Assembly (NCBI GenBank): GCA_002104895.1
Contig: MCFG01000614.1
Location: forward strand, 1 to 23,428
Direction: 5' to 3'
DNA: 23,428 nucleotides
Source: Anaeromyces robustus
Lineage: Eukaryota; Neocallimastigomycota; Neocallimastigomycetes; Neocallimastigales; Neocallimastigaceae
Shown here: piece by piece, positions 10,133 through 20,395 of the stretch
Numbering within the stretch: the stretch's first letter is position 1
Layout: the number at the start of each line of letters is the position of its first letter
Made by a program: the position numbers and the translations under genes
The notes under the pieces: model-generated
The model's database searches: none
Told to the model about the DNA's origin: nothing
Seen by the model: the letters and a program-made list of their open reading frames with translations, nothing else

Positions 10133-11130
10133 AAGAAGAGAATCTATTAATTCTTTTATAGTGTAAAACAAGATCTTTAATAATACAATGTGAATATTTC
10201 CATTTTTTGAAACACTTAACCTGTCTAGCAGCGCAAACTCCTGCGATAGGAGGTATCTGAAAGTCTCGCGAGAGAGCATAAGAGCATAAGTACTCATAGT
10301 GCGGTTTCTAACATAGCTATACCTTTTATCCAAGGAGATATCATCTATATTCTTAGGTAATAATTTTTTGCTATTGAAAGAGTCGATACACCAAAACATA
10401 CCAGTGTTAATAAGTGTTTGAATTCTCTTTGTATTTGATTGATTAGAGCCAATAAGAGGTGCATAGTATAGAGGTTTACTGATGACGTAAGATTGTAAAA
10501 CTTTCTTTTTAAAGGCTAAAGGAATGCTAGGGTTCATAAAAAAGTTAGAAAGAGAATACAAAGATTTATTTGTACAATTGTACATTTTATCAATAATAGG
10601 TTTTAAAGATAAATCATTAGGAAAAGGAATATTAAGATAGGTGTAACAGGAGACTTTAGGAATTGCATGCATATTAAGATAGAAGGTAGGTTCTAAATAA
10701 TCAGGAGGTTCTGTAAAAGACATAGGTTTGATTACCATAGTAGCACATTTTTGAATACCAAAAGACATTTCATTTAAATCAGCCCATTTTAAAACTCTTT
10801 TTAAAATTTTTTGTAATCTTTTTTCAGAAGGGGCTATAAGGACGATATCATCAGCAAATAAACCACCACAGCAGTGTTTATTGCCAATTTTAACACCGAG
10901 ATTTTCACAATTATTTAAAATATCATTAATAAAAAGATTAAAAAGAATAGGTGAAAGAGGACAGCCTTGTCGAACACCTCTATTTATTGGAAATTCATCG
11001 GATAACATATCAAGAAAACGAGCACGAGCTTTAGAAGATAAATACAAGTTAGAAAGGAAGTCAAAGCTTTTTCCTCGAATACCAAAATGAAATAATTTCG
11101 TCAGAATATTGAAAATGGTTGAATAGTCAT
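10118..11130 (-). pseudogene. LINE reverse transcriptase domain, 5'-truncated, catalytic FADD kept
   Basis: Target-primed reverse transcriptase core of a non-LTR retrotransposon. The frame is open from the edge of the (AAAAT)n array. It starts DYSTIFNILTKLFHFGIRGK and SNLYLSSKARARF (RT fingers/palm), then GVRQGCPLSPILFNLFINDI (about 10970-10945 and on), and FADDIVL with the two catalytic Asp at 10847-10858. It goes on through MSFGIQKCA, TFYLNMHAIP, YTYLNIPF and the thumb-like part (KVLQSYVISKPLYYAPLIG) to LLFLGG and a stop at 10118, just after a frameshift. There is no ATG at the 5' edge, so no complete product is possible. It is homologous to, but clearly diverged from, the relics in copies 1-3. 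Confidence 0.85.
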
Positions 11131-11391
11131 TTTTTATTTTATTTTATTTTATTTTATTTTATTTTTTTTTATTTTATTTTATTTTATTTTATTTTATTTT
11201 ATTTTATTTTATTTTATTTTATTTTATTTTATTTTATTTTATTTTATTTTATTTTATTTTATTTTATTTTATTTTATTTTATTTTATTTTATTTTATTTT
11301 ATTTTATTTTATTTTATTTTATTTTATTTTATTTTATTTTATTTTATTTTATTTTATTTTATTTTATTTTATTTTATTTTATTTTATTTTC
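11131..11391. repeat. (ATTTT)n pentanucleotide array
   Basis: About 50 units of ATTTT, with one visible interruption of extra T near 11160-11170. It directly abuts the truncated 5' end of the LINE. The open frame across it (Phe/Ile/Leu/Tyr repeats) is not a gene. Confidence 0.97.
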
Positions 11392-11699
11392 ATTTATCCA
11401 TTTTTGGTATTTTTAATATTTATTTTTTTTTAAAAAACAATTTTTTTATATAATAAAATTTTAAATTTTTAGAAATTCTAAATTTTTTTAAAGAAATCCC
11501 CAAGTAAAATTAAATAATAAATTAAATTAATTTATTATAAACAAATTAAACATATTAATTCTTTTCATATATTAAAAGAAATCACAATATATAAATTTAT
11601 ACTTTAAATATATAGTAATGTATTATTATGATATATTAATAATTGATTACTTTTTTTAATGATTTAATATCAATTATGACACAATTTTTCATAAAAAAA
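11392..11699. other. AT-rich spacer, no gene seen
   Basis: Non-array AT-rich DNA between the pentanucleotide array and the recognisable start of the inverted copy. It has no second copy in the window. If copy 3 continues beyond the right window edge in the same way, this stretch would be its counterpart in inverted orientation, because the flanking GTTACAAAAGCATAAAAAAA motif is the last thing copy 3 shows. Confidence 0.4.
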
Positions 11700-11802
11700 A
11701 TTATAAAAATTTTTAATTATATTAATTAATTTTTTTATGCTTTTGTAACAAAAAAAAAAAAAAAAAAAAAAATTATTTTATTTTTTTTTTAATGATTTAC
11801 TT

Positions 11803-11841
<39 letters not shown>

Positions 11842-12480
11842 TTATTTATTTATTTATTTATTTATTATTAATATATTGATTATTTATTAATTGATTTATT
11901 TATTTATTTATTTATTTATTTATGATTTGTAAAGATTTTATCGATAAAATACTTATATTATTATTATAATGTTATTATATTTTATTACTAAAATAAATAA
12001 ATAAAAAATATATTTTAATTCTACTTGTAAACTATAAAAAATTCAATTGATATAGAATATGATATATATTGATTAAATATAAATTTTTTTTTTCTATTTT
12101 AAAGCTTTACATTAATCTATGGCGTATGTTTATATTATTTATTAATAATAAAGTAATTTAAAAGAAAGAAAGGATATTTAATTTAACTAAAAATAATATT
12201 ATTTAAAATATTTTTATTATATTAAAATATTTTTATTATATTATCATTCTTAATAATAATATATTATAATATAGAAAATATATATACTTGAATATAATAA
12301 TAAAAATTAAAAAAAAAGAAAGTGAGATGACTCTTTCTTGTTTTTAATTAAAAAGTATAATATAATATATATTACATTCTATTAGATTATATATAAAATA
12401 TTATATAAATATAATAAATATATAATAAATATATAATAAATATAAAAATTAATTTAAAAAAATAAATATATATTTAATAA

Positions 12481-12490
<10 letters not shown>
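11700..12490 (-). repeat. Inverted copy of the right end of the duplicated block
   Basis: Reverse complementing this stretch gives sequence colinear with about 5510-6060 of copy 1 and about 22600-23410 of copy 3. Landmarks: ATGGCGTATGTTT at 12119-12131 matches AAACATACGCCAT, the TTTTATCGATAAAA palindrome lies at 11936-11949, the GAAAG/CTTTC hairpin lies near 12319-12340, and TATGCTTTTGTAAC near 11737 matches GTTACAAAAGCATA at the right end of copy 3. It ends in (AAAT)n at 12466-12515. Confidence 0.85.
11755..11930. repeat. Poly(A) run and (ATTT)n arrays inside the inverted copy
   Basis: Twenty-odd A residues, then T-rich DNA and tetranucleotide runs interrupted by ATTAATATATTGATT. They correspond in reverse to the long (AAAT)n array and poly(T) at 23150-23390. 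Confidence 0.8.
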
Positions 12491-12515
<25 letters not shown>

Positions 12516-12517
<2 letters not shown>

Positions 12518-12790
12518 AGATAATAATTAAATAATTAAATAATTAGATAATAATTAAATAAATAAATAATTAGATAATAATTAAATAAATAAATAATTAG
12601 ATAATAATTAAATAATTAAATAATTAGATAATAATTAAATAATTAAATAATTAGATAATAATTAAATAAATAAATAATTAGATAATAATTAAATAAATAA
12701 ATAATTAGATAATAATTAAATAATTAAATAATTAGATAATAATTAAATAATTAAATAATTAGATATTAATTAAATAATTAGATAATTAGA
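12516..12790. repeat. 27-bp minisatellite with AABB higher-order pattern
   Basis: Units begin AATTAGATAATAATTAAATA and end either ATTAAAT (type A) or AATAAAT (type B). Read in order they run A, B, B, A, A, B, B, A, A, then a degenerate tail with AGATATTAAT. The sequence starting at 12541 repeats exactly at 12649, a 108-bp period of four units. A shorter, more degraded version lies at about 17150-17345 at the left border of copy 3. Confidence 0.9.
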
Positions 12791-14174
12791 TAATCAGTAA
12801 TAAGTAATAAGTAATGAGTAATTAATAAGTACTTGATGTAAATAAAATAAAACATATATGATATCTATTTGTTTGGTCTATATTTTTATTATTGATAATA
12901 ATATATTCATTTTATTTTAAAGACATCTTTATTATACTTTTAAAATGAATTAATTTCTAAATCGAAGAGTTCAATATAATTTTAATTTATTTAATATATA
13001 AATTCATTATACATTATTATTAATATGGCAAAACTAATATTAAATATTGAATTTTAACTTAAATTTAATTCAATATAATAATAACTAACTTTCTATATTT
13101 AAATTATTTTAAAAAAAATTGTAATTAATGAAAAAATAAATATGTCCTAATAAATTTAATATAATGTAATACCATAAAAGTAGAAAAGAATAGAATGATG
13201 AAATATAATAAACGTAAAATTAAATTAATAATTTAAATAATAATTTTTAATTTAACGTATAATATTATATAGTTATTTACTCTTTTATTTGAATATTCTT
13301 TATCATTAATATATATTTATTATATATATAATTAATATTATAATTTATTATTTTAAAGTGCGACGTAATATATATACTACATTTATAATATATTATATAA
13401 TATGTGATTTATTTTGATGTATATATTAATATTAATTTATTTATTTAAACTACGATAATAATAAATACTATAGTATAATATATAACATTTATATATTTTT
13501 TTTCAATCAATTATATGGAATTAGATTTAGTTATTACATCTATACGCCAAGAAAACTTCTTTATAAAAAAAAAAAACTTAAACGTACATTTTATTTAATT
13601 TTATTATTAATATGTCCTTTCCTATTGTATATTAAATGAAAAATAAAGTTTATATTAATTTTTTTTTCTTATATTTACTTCTTTCACTAATAATTATATT
13701 AGTCATAATTTTATTTAATTATACTTTTAACAAAATAATTAAAAATAAATTAGTTAATTAAATTAGGAAATAATTAAAATATACAATATTAAAGGTATTA
13801 AAGGTAATTAATTAAATAGGAAAAACTGTTTTTAAAATTGGTCATTAAAAAAAAACAAAAAATATATGATTTAATTAAAAAAAAAATAAAGTAATATTTA
13901 AATTTATTATTAATTAATTATTTAATCATTTATTTATTTATTTATATTTATTTATTTATTATAAATAAATTATTATTATTATTGTTGTTGTTTAATTTGA
14001 ATTTAAAATATAAAAGCAATAATATTTTCCATTTTTTTAATTATATTCAAAAAAAATATCTTCAATAGATCATAAATATCATAAACCAATATTGGTATAT
14101 AGTAAGAAAAATTTGGTAGATCTCTATTTTACTCACCCAAAAAAGAAAAATTGTTAAATGGAATAGAATTCGCT

Positions 14175-14250
14175 GTAAGGTAATGAAAGACGATTTAGTT
14201 GATAAATTTATTGATTTATTGATTTATTAATTCATTTATTTCAATTGCAG
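14175..14250 (+). other. Intron-like 76-nt segment, copy 2
   Basis: Same GTAAGG and TTGCAG ends and the same length as 996-1071, with a few base changes inside. Confidence 0.2.
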
Positions 14251-14886
14251 ACGATCCAGAAATTACCTCTTCTACTGAAATTAGGAAGTCAATGTTCCGA
14301 ATATCACTGTAATATTTACTGTCTTCAAAGAATCAAAAGCTTGAAATATCGCCAAATTAAAAAAGAGCCACTTGGATGATGAACCTATATCTATCTTCCA
14401 AAGCTTTGGTTAAAAGTTAATGGTCAATTTTCTGATTCATTCAGTATACTTAAAGGAGTTCGACAAGGATGTCCTTTATCTCCTATACATTTTAATCGGT
14501 CTATCAATGACTTCTTCAACGATTGCTTGAATAATAGTGTGAAAATTGATACTGAATATTGTTGTGGTGAACTATTTGCAGATAATATTGTTTTTTGTAC
14601 TCCTAGTAGTTCTTGTATGAATAAACTTCTTCGCTCAGTTGGTAAATGCGCTAAGGACAATATGACGACTTTTGGAATTAATAAATGTACCACATTTGCT
14701 GTTGAACATGAAAAGTCGAAATTTATTCATAGAGAAGACTCTACCTTTTATTTATCAGGAATTGCAATTTCTAAAACAAATAGTTATACTTACCTTGGTT
14801 ATTCCTTTTCACAAAACTCTTGATTTAAAATTTATTATTAATAAAATGAAAAATAAAGTTAATGAGGCTTTGTTTTCAATTCAAAG
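14251..14886 (+). pseudogene. LINE-type reverse transcriptase fragment, dead, copy 2
   Basis: It has the same content and lesions as the copy 1 relic: TGATGA at 14377-14382, FADN with the changed codon at 14584-14586, and a frame shift near 14797-14800. It keeps GVRQGCPLSP intact. Against copy 1 it reads CGGTCTATC in place of CGGTTTATC and SKTNSYTY in place of SKTDSYTY, changes it shares with copy 3. It ends at an 18-base T-run. Confidence 0.85.
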
Positions 14887-15095
14887 TTTTTTTTTTTTTT
14901 TTTTAGTAAAAAAAAATAAAAATAAAAAAAAAATAAAAATAAAAAAAAAATAATTAAAAAAAATAATAAATAATAAAAAAAAATAAAAATAAAATAAAAA
15001 TAAATAAAAAAAAAAAAGTTTTTTTTATTAATAAAATAATAAGAAAAACTTTATAAAAAAGAAAAATATGATTTTAAATCTATTTTTCTTTTTCA
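14887..15095. repeat. Poly(T) then A-rich DNA, copy 2
   Basis: 18 T, then AGT and A-rich AATAAAA-type sequence, ending at the hairpin unit. The GTTTTTTTTATTAATAAAATAATAAG stretch here is shared with copy 3 and differs from copy 1. Confidence 0.7.
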
Positions 15096-15268
15096 TATTT
15101 TTTTTTCCACTTTTTTTTTAGATGGAATAAATAAAAGTGGTAAAAAAAAAATTTGGCAACTTTTTTTTTATAATTTTTTTTTTTCGAAATGCCAAATTCT
15201 CCTAAAGGAGTTTAATTCAAAAAAAAATTAAATAGCTATTTAAATTATTAAAATATTTAAATAGCAAT
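15096..15268 (+). repeat. Hairpin-rich 135-bp unit (single) and following inverted repeat, copy 2
   Basis: One unit with the same three stems as in copy 1: the CCACTTTT, AATTTGGCA and CTCCTAAAGGAG elements are all intact. The following 14-bp inverted repeat (15232-15268) carries one mismatch. Confidence 0.75.
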
Positions 15269-15382
15269 CATTATAAAAATAATAAATAAACTTTTTTAAA
15301 AAAAAAATAAATATAAAATTTGTTTATATTATTAATTAATTTAAGTGTTAAGTGTTCAAAAATTAGTATTTTTTTATTTGTT

Positions 15383-15433
<51 letters not shown>

Positions 15434-15985
15434 CTAAAATGATGTATTTTTTTTTATATATATATTTACTAAAGTAGTTTATTCAAGGTAGTGTATTTAA
15501 AGTATTTTATTTACTTATTTTCTTTATTATTATAATAATTTATTTATTAAAATAGTTTATATTTACTTAATTACTTACTTTAAATTATACAAACGTTTAC
15601 TAATGAACATCCATATTTATATTAATAGAAGAAGAAAAAAAATTATAAAAAACTATTAATGGTTAGATTAATTATTATATAAAATTAAAAAATAAACAAA
15701 TAAATAATAAATAATAAATAATAAATAATAAATGATAAATAATAAATAATAAATAATAAATAATATATAAATAAATAATTAAATAATAATTAATTAATTA
15801 ATTAATAAAATAAATAAACAAATAAATTAATAATAAAAATAAATTTAATTAAAATAACAAACATGATAAAATGAAATAAAACAAATATTAATCCCGATTT
15901 AATAACAATAATAATAGCATTTTAATAGGCTTAAATGTACTAATAAAAATTATATTATAAGAAATTAATATATATTATAAATAAT

Positions 15986-16702
15986 AAATAAGTAGTAAAA
16001 TAGTATAAATGATAAATAAATAGTAAAATCTAAATTTTAAGGAGTTCAATAAATATATTCTATATTCTATTCGGTTAAGCGATCTATGTATTTTAGAGAT
16101 TAGTATTTCAAGATTAAAGTTTTTATCATCTGACTTCAATTTCGAAAAATTCAAGATAAATTCAAAAAGAAATTTGAATCGCATGTCTCAAATGTCTCAA
16201 ATGTCTCAAATGCTTACCTATCATATTGTAAATGTACTCAATTATATTCTAAAAAAATCTCTTCAACAGATCAAAAATTAACTATTTTCCCCCTTCAACA
16301 AACTTAAATGAATCAATTTTTATTTTTATTTTTTATTAATCAAAGTAATCAAAGTACTTATTCAATTTCTTTTACAACAACATCCTCATCATCTAATTCT
16401 CCAGATTTTCTTCATTCAACGCCATTCATTAGTTAAATATACAAACTTATCTATATTCTCTTAATTCAATTAAAGAAAAGTTTACTTTTTGTCTCAGTTG
16501 GAATTACCAATGGATGAAATCACGAAAAGAAAGATAGTATCGAATGTTTTTATTACCTTATTTAAACTTCTTTTTATATTGATTTATTTTATATAATTAT
16601 TAATCCTATCCTTAAAATATTTTATACTTTTTACATTTATTTTTTCTATTTATATAAATATGAAAGTTCATTTTTAAATGTATTTATAATTTAAAATAAG
16701 TA
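15986..16702. other. Less repetitive patch between copy 2 and copy 3, no clear gene
   Basis: The patch is not part of the duplicated block. Its G+C is slightly higher and homopolymers are fewer than in its neighbours, as in decayed coding DNA. It contains three 9-bp repeats ATGTCTCAA (16183-16209), a TCAACAAAC/CAACGCC-type stretch around 16290-16430, and a 39-bp match to 860-898. A minus-strand frame of 69 residues at 15975-16184 is open, but its composition (Phe/Ile/Leu/Tyr) is not convincing. It could be a decayed exon or an insertion that replaced the right half of copy 2. Confidence 0.5.
16183..16281 (+). CDS. Tiny open frame with MSQ repeats, doubtful
   Basis: 32 codons from ATG to TAA. 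It begins with three MSQ triplets encoded by the 9-bp repeat and continues MLTYHIVNVLNYILKKSLQQ. The part NYILKKSLQQIKN aligns with NYIQKKSLQYIIN, readable in the repeated block at 18603-18650, and with a stop-containing form at 860. There is no family, splice or promoter evidence. It may be a leftover exon of an unrecognised gene or chance. Confidence 0.15.
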   Translation: MSQMSQMSQMLTYHIVNVLNYILKKSLQQIKN

Positions 16703-16703
16703 A

Positions 16704-16734
<31 letters not shown>

Positions 16735-17044
16735 TTATATAACTAAATATATAAATAAATATATATATAAATAATAAATAAATAAATATTATATAACTAA
16801 ATATATAAATAAATATATATATAAATAATAAATAAATAAATATTATATAACTAAATATATAAATAAATATATATATAAATAAATAAATAAATATTATATA
16901 AATAAATATATAAATAAATAAATAAGTATTATATAAATAAATAAATAAATAATAAATAATAAATAATAAATAATAAATAATAAATAATAAATAATAAATA
17001 AATATTATATAAATAAATATATAAATAAATAAATAAATATTATA

Positions 17045-17076
<32 letters not shown>

Positions 17077-17150
17077 AATAAATAATAAATAATAAATAAT
17101 AAATAATAAATAATAAATAAATATTATATAAATAAATATATAAATAAATA
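16703..17150. repeat. AAAT / ATATTATATAA tandem arrays, including a 54-bp unit
   Basis: First an (AAAT)n run, then a 54-bp unit starting ATTATATAACTAAATATATA repeated at 16734, 16788 and 16842. After that come AATAAATATTATATAAATAA words alternating with AATAAAT heptamers. Most words are the reverse complement of those in the 8110-8988 satellite. Confidence 0.88.
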
Positions 17151-17345
17151 AATAATTAGATAATAATTAAATAAATAAATAATTAGATAATAAATAAATA
17201 AATAAATAATTAGATAATAATTAAATAATTAAATAATTAGATATTAATTAAGTAATTAAATAATTAGATATTAATTAAATAATTAGATAATTAGATATTA
17301 ATTAAGTAATTAAATAATTAGATATTAATTAAATAATTAGATAAT
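17150..17345. repeat. AATTAGATA minisatellite at the left border of copy 3
   Basis: A degraded version of the 27-bp minisatellite at 12516-12790, with more AGATATTAATTAA variants. It leads into the same TAATCAGTAATAAG border sequence. Confidence 0.8.
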
Positions 17346-18738
17346 TAGATAATCAGTAATAAGTAATAAGTAATGAGTATTTAATAAGTACTTGATGTAA
17401 ATAAAATAAAACATATATAATATCTATTTGTTTGGTCTATATTTTTATTATTGATAATAATATATTCATTTTATTTTAAAGACATCTTTATTATACTTTT
17501 AAAATGAATTAATTTCTAAATCGAAGAGTTCAATATAATTTTAATGTATTTAATATATAAATTCATTATACATTATTATTAATATGGCAAAACTAATATT
17601 AAATATTGAATTTTAACTTAAATTTAATTCAATATAATAATAACTAACTTTCTATATTTAAATTATTTTAAAAAAAATTGTAATTAATGAAAAAATAAAT
17701 ATGTCCTAATAAATTTAATATAATGTAATACCATAAAAGTAGAAAAGAATAGAATGATGAAATATAATAAACGTAAAATTAAATTAATAATTTAAATAAT
17801 AATTTTTAATTTAACGTATAATATTATATAGTTATTTACTCTTTTATTTGAATATTCTTTATCATTAATATATATTTATTATATATATAATTAATATTAT
17901 AATTTATTATTTTAAAGTGCGACGTAATATATATACTACATTTATAATATATTATATAATATGTGATTTATTTTGATGTATATATTAATATTAATTTATT
18001 TATTTAAACTACGATAATAATAAATACTATAGTATAATATATAACATTTATATATTTTTTTTCAATCAATTATATGGAATTAGATTTAGTTATTACATCT
18101 ATACGCCAAGAAAACTTCTTTATAAAAAAAAAAAACTTAAACGTACATTTTATTTAATTTTATTATTAATATGTCCTTTCCTATTGTATATTAAATGAAA
18201 AATAAAGTTTATATTAATTTTTTTTTCTTATATTTACTTCTTTCACTAATAATTATATTAGTCATAATTTTATTTAATTATACTTTTAACAAAATAATTA
18301 AAAATAAATTAGTTAATTAAATTAGGAAATAATTAAAATATACAATATTAAAGGTATTAAAGGTAATTAATTAAATAGGAAAAACTGTTTTTAAAATTGG
18401 TCATTAAAAAAAGCAAAAAATATATGATTTAATTAAAAAAAATATAAAGTAATATTTAAATTTATTATTAATTAATTATTTAATCATTTATTTATTTATA
18501 TTTATTTATTTATTTATTATAAATAAATTATTATTATTATTATTATTGTTGCTGTTTAATTTGAATTTAAAGTATAAAAGCAATAATATTTTCCATTTTT
18601 TTAATTATATTCAAAAAAAATCTCTTCAATATATCATAAATATCATAAACCAATATTGGTATATAGTAAGAAAAATTTGGTAGATCTCTATTTTACTCAC
18701 CCAAAAAAGAAAAATTGTTAAATGGAATAGAATTCGCT

Positions 18739-18814
18739 GTAAGGTAATGAAAGACGATTTAGTTGATAAATTTATTGATTTATTGATTTATTAATTCATT
18801 TATTTCAATTGCAG
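18739..18814 (+). other. Intron-like 76-nt segment, copy 3
   Basis: Same ends and length as in copies 1 and 2. Confidence 0.2.
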
Positions 18815-19450
18815 ACGATCCAGAAATTACCTCTTCTACTGAAATTAGGAAGTCAATGTTCCGAATATCACTGTAATATTTACTGTCTTCAAAGAATCAA
18901 AAGCTTGAAATATCGCCAAATTAAAAAAGAGCCACTTGGATGATGAACCTATATCTATCTTCCAAAGCTTTGGTTAAAAGTTAATGGTCAATTTTCTGAT
19001 TCATTCAGTATACTTAAAGGAGTTTGACAAGGATATCCTTTATCTCCTATACATTTTAATCGGTCTATCAATGACTTCTTCAACGATTGCTTGAATAATA
19101 GTGTGAAAATTGATACTGAATATTGTTGTGGTGAACTATTTGCAGATAATATTGTTTTTTGTACTCCTAGTAGTTCTTGTATGAATAAACTTCTTCGCTC
19201 AGTTGGTAAATGCGCTAAGGACAATATGACGACTTTTGGAATTAATAAATGTACCACATTTGCTGTTGAACATGAAAAGTCGAAATTTATTCATAGAGAA
19301 GACTCTACCTTTTATTTATCAGGAATTGCAATTTCTAAAACAAATAGTTATACTTACCTTGGTTATTCCTTTTCACAAAACTCTTGATTTAAAATTTATT
19401 ATTAATAAAATGAAAAATAAAGTTAATGAGGCTTTGTTTTCAATTCAAAG
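18815..19450 (+). pseudogene. LINE-type reverse transcriptase fragment, dead, copy 3
   Basis: It carries the shared lesions (TGATGA, FADN with the changed codon at 19148-19150, frame shift near 19361) plus two more of its own. The Arg codon of GVRQGC is TGA at 19025-19027, and the Cys codon is TAT at 19034-19036. Both are transitions (C to T and G to A) nine bases apart. It ends at a 19-base T-run. Confidence 0.85.
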
Positions 19451-19656
19451 TTTTTTTTTTTTTTTTTTTAATAAAAAAAAATAAAAATAAAAAAAAAAAT
19501 AAAAATAAAAAAAAATAATTAAAAAAAATAAAAAATAATAAAAAAAAATAAAAATAAAATAAAAATAAATAAAAAAAAAAGTTTTTTTTATTAATAAAAT
19601 AATAAGAAAAACTTTATAAAAAAGAAAAATATGATTTTAAATCTATTTTTCTTTTT
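19451..19656. repeat. Poly(T) then A-rich DNA, copy 3
   Basis: 19 T followed by A-rich sequence, ending at the hairpin unit. Layout as in copies 1 and 2. Confidence 0.7.
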
Positions 19657-19829
19657 CATATTTTTTTTCCCACTTTTTTTTTAGATGGAATAAATAAAAG
19701 TGGTAAAAAAAAAATTTGGCAACTTTTTTTTTATAATTTTTTTTTTCGAAATGCCAAATTCTCCTAAAGGAGTTTAATTTAAAAAAAATTAAATAGCTAT
19801 TTAAATTATTAAAATATTTAAATAGCTAT
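19657..19829 (+). repeat. Hairpin-rich 135-bp unit (single) and perfect inverted repeat, copy 3
   Basis: One unit with all three stems intact, followed by the 14-bp inverted repeat at 19793-19829, perfect as in copy 1. Confidence 0.78.
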
Positions 19830-19965
19830 CATTATAAAATTAATAATTAAAATTTTTTTAATAAAAAAATATTAAATAAAAATTTTTAAAAAAAAAATAA
19901 ATATAAAATTTGTTTATATTATTAATTAATTTAAGTGTTAAGTGTTCAAAAATTAGTATTTTTAT

Positions 19966-20024
19966 TTGTTTTATTTACTTATTTTATTTATTTATTTATT
20001 TATTTATTTATTTTTTTATTTGTT

Positions 20025-20055
<31 letters not shown>

Positions 20056-20069
20056 TTTTTTTATTTGTT

Positions 20070-20124
<55 letters not shown>

Positions 20125-20126
20125 TC
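19966..20126. repeat. Expanded (TTTA)n array with internal duplication
   Basis: Three successive blocks, each a TATTTGTTTTATTTA leader followed by TTTA units, show that leader and run were duplicated together. Copies 1 and 2 have one block each. Open frames in all three forward frames across it are Leu/Phe/Ile/Tyr repeats and not genes. Confidence 0.9.
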
Positions 20127-20395
20127 TACTAAAATGATGTTTTTTTTTATATATATATATTTACTAAAATAGTTTATTCAAGGTAGTGTATTTAAAGTAT
20201 TTTATTTACTTATTTTCTTATTTATTATAATAATTTATTTATTAAAATGGTTTATATTTACTTAATTACTTACTTTATATTATACAAACCTTTAATAATG
20301 AACATCCATATTTATATTAATAGAAGAAAAAAAAAAGTATAAAAAATTATTAAGGGTTAGATTAATTATTATATAAAATAAAAAATAAACAAATA

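Larger units (their letters stand above)
8989..11130 (-). mobile_element. 5'-truncated LINE (non-LTR retrotransposon) with poly(A) tail
   Basis: Read on the minus strand, the element enters mid reverse transcriptase at 11130, directly after an (AAAAT)n array. It runs through the RT, a C-terminal CCHC finger and a tail domain, and ends in a poly(A) of 28 bases (T-run 8989-9016). AATAAA lies about 40 bases before the tail. Endonuclease and N-terminal RT parts are missing. Two frameshifts (about 10125-10135 and 9630-9660) break what was one reading frame. The G+C is visibly higher than the surroundings, as expected of a recent insertion. Target-site duplications cannot be recognised because both flanks are simple repeats. 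Loss of the 5' part is typical of incomplete reverse transcription, although later recombination in the array is equally possible. Confidence 0.88.
12781..15985 (+). repeat. Long duplicated block, copy 2 (left half only)
   Basis: The stretch is colinear with copy 3 from TAATCAGTAATAAG (12791 against 17350) and with copy 1 from 13192 (window base 1). It carries the reverse transcriptase relic, one 135-bp hairpin unit and the heptanucleotide array. Matching to the other copies ends near 15985, after ATTATAAGAAATTA; the right half (about 3 kb in copies 1 and 3) is missing. The AT-rich part before the relic, 12791-14174, shows no gene. Confidence 0.9.

Noticed and set aside
10881-11090. 69-residue plus-strand frame
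   Set aside because: Antisense of GVRQGCPLSP and neighbours of the minus-strand RT.
11119-11433. 104-residue frame of FILFY repeats
   Set aside because: It is the translation of the (ATTTT)n array.
12516-12790. Possible CRISPR array (regular 27-bp repeats)
   Set aside because: There are no unique spacers between the units; the units are contiguous and nearly identical, and the DNA is eukaryotic.
19910-20172. Three overlapping forward frames of LFIY repeats
   Set aside because: (TTTA)n array open in all frames; not coding.
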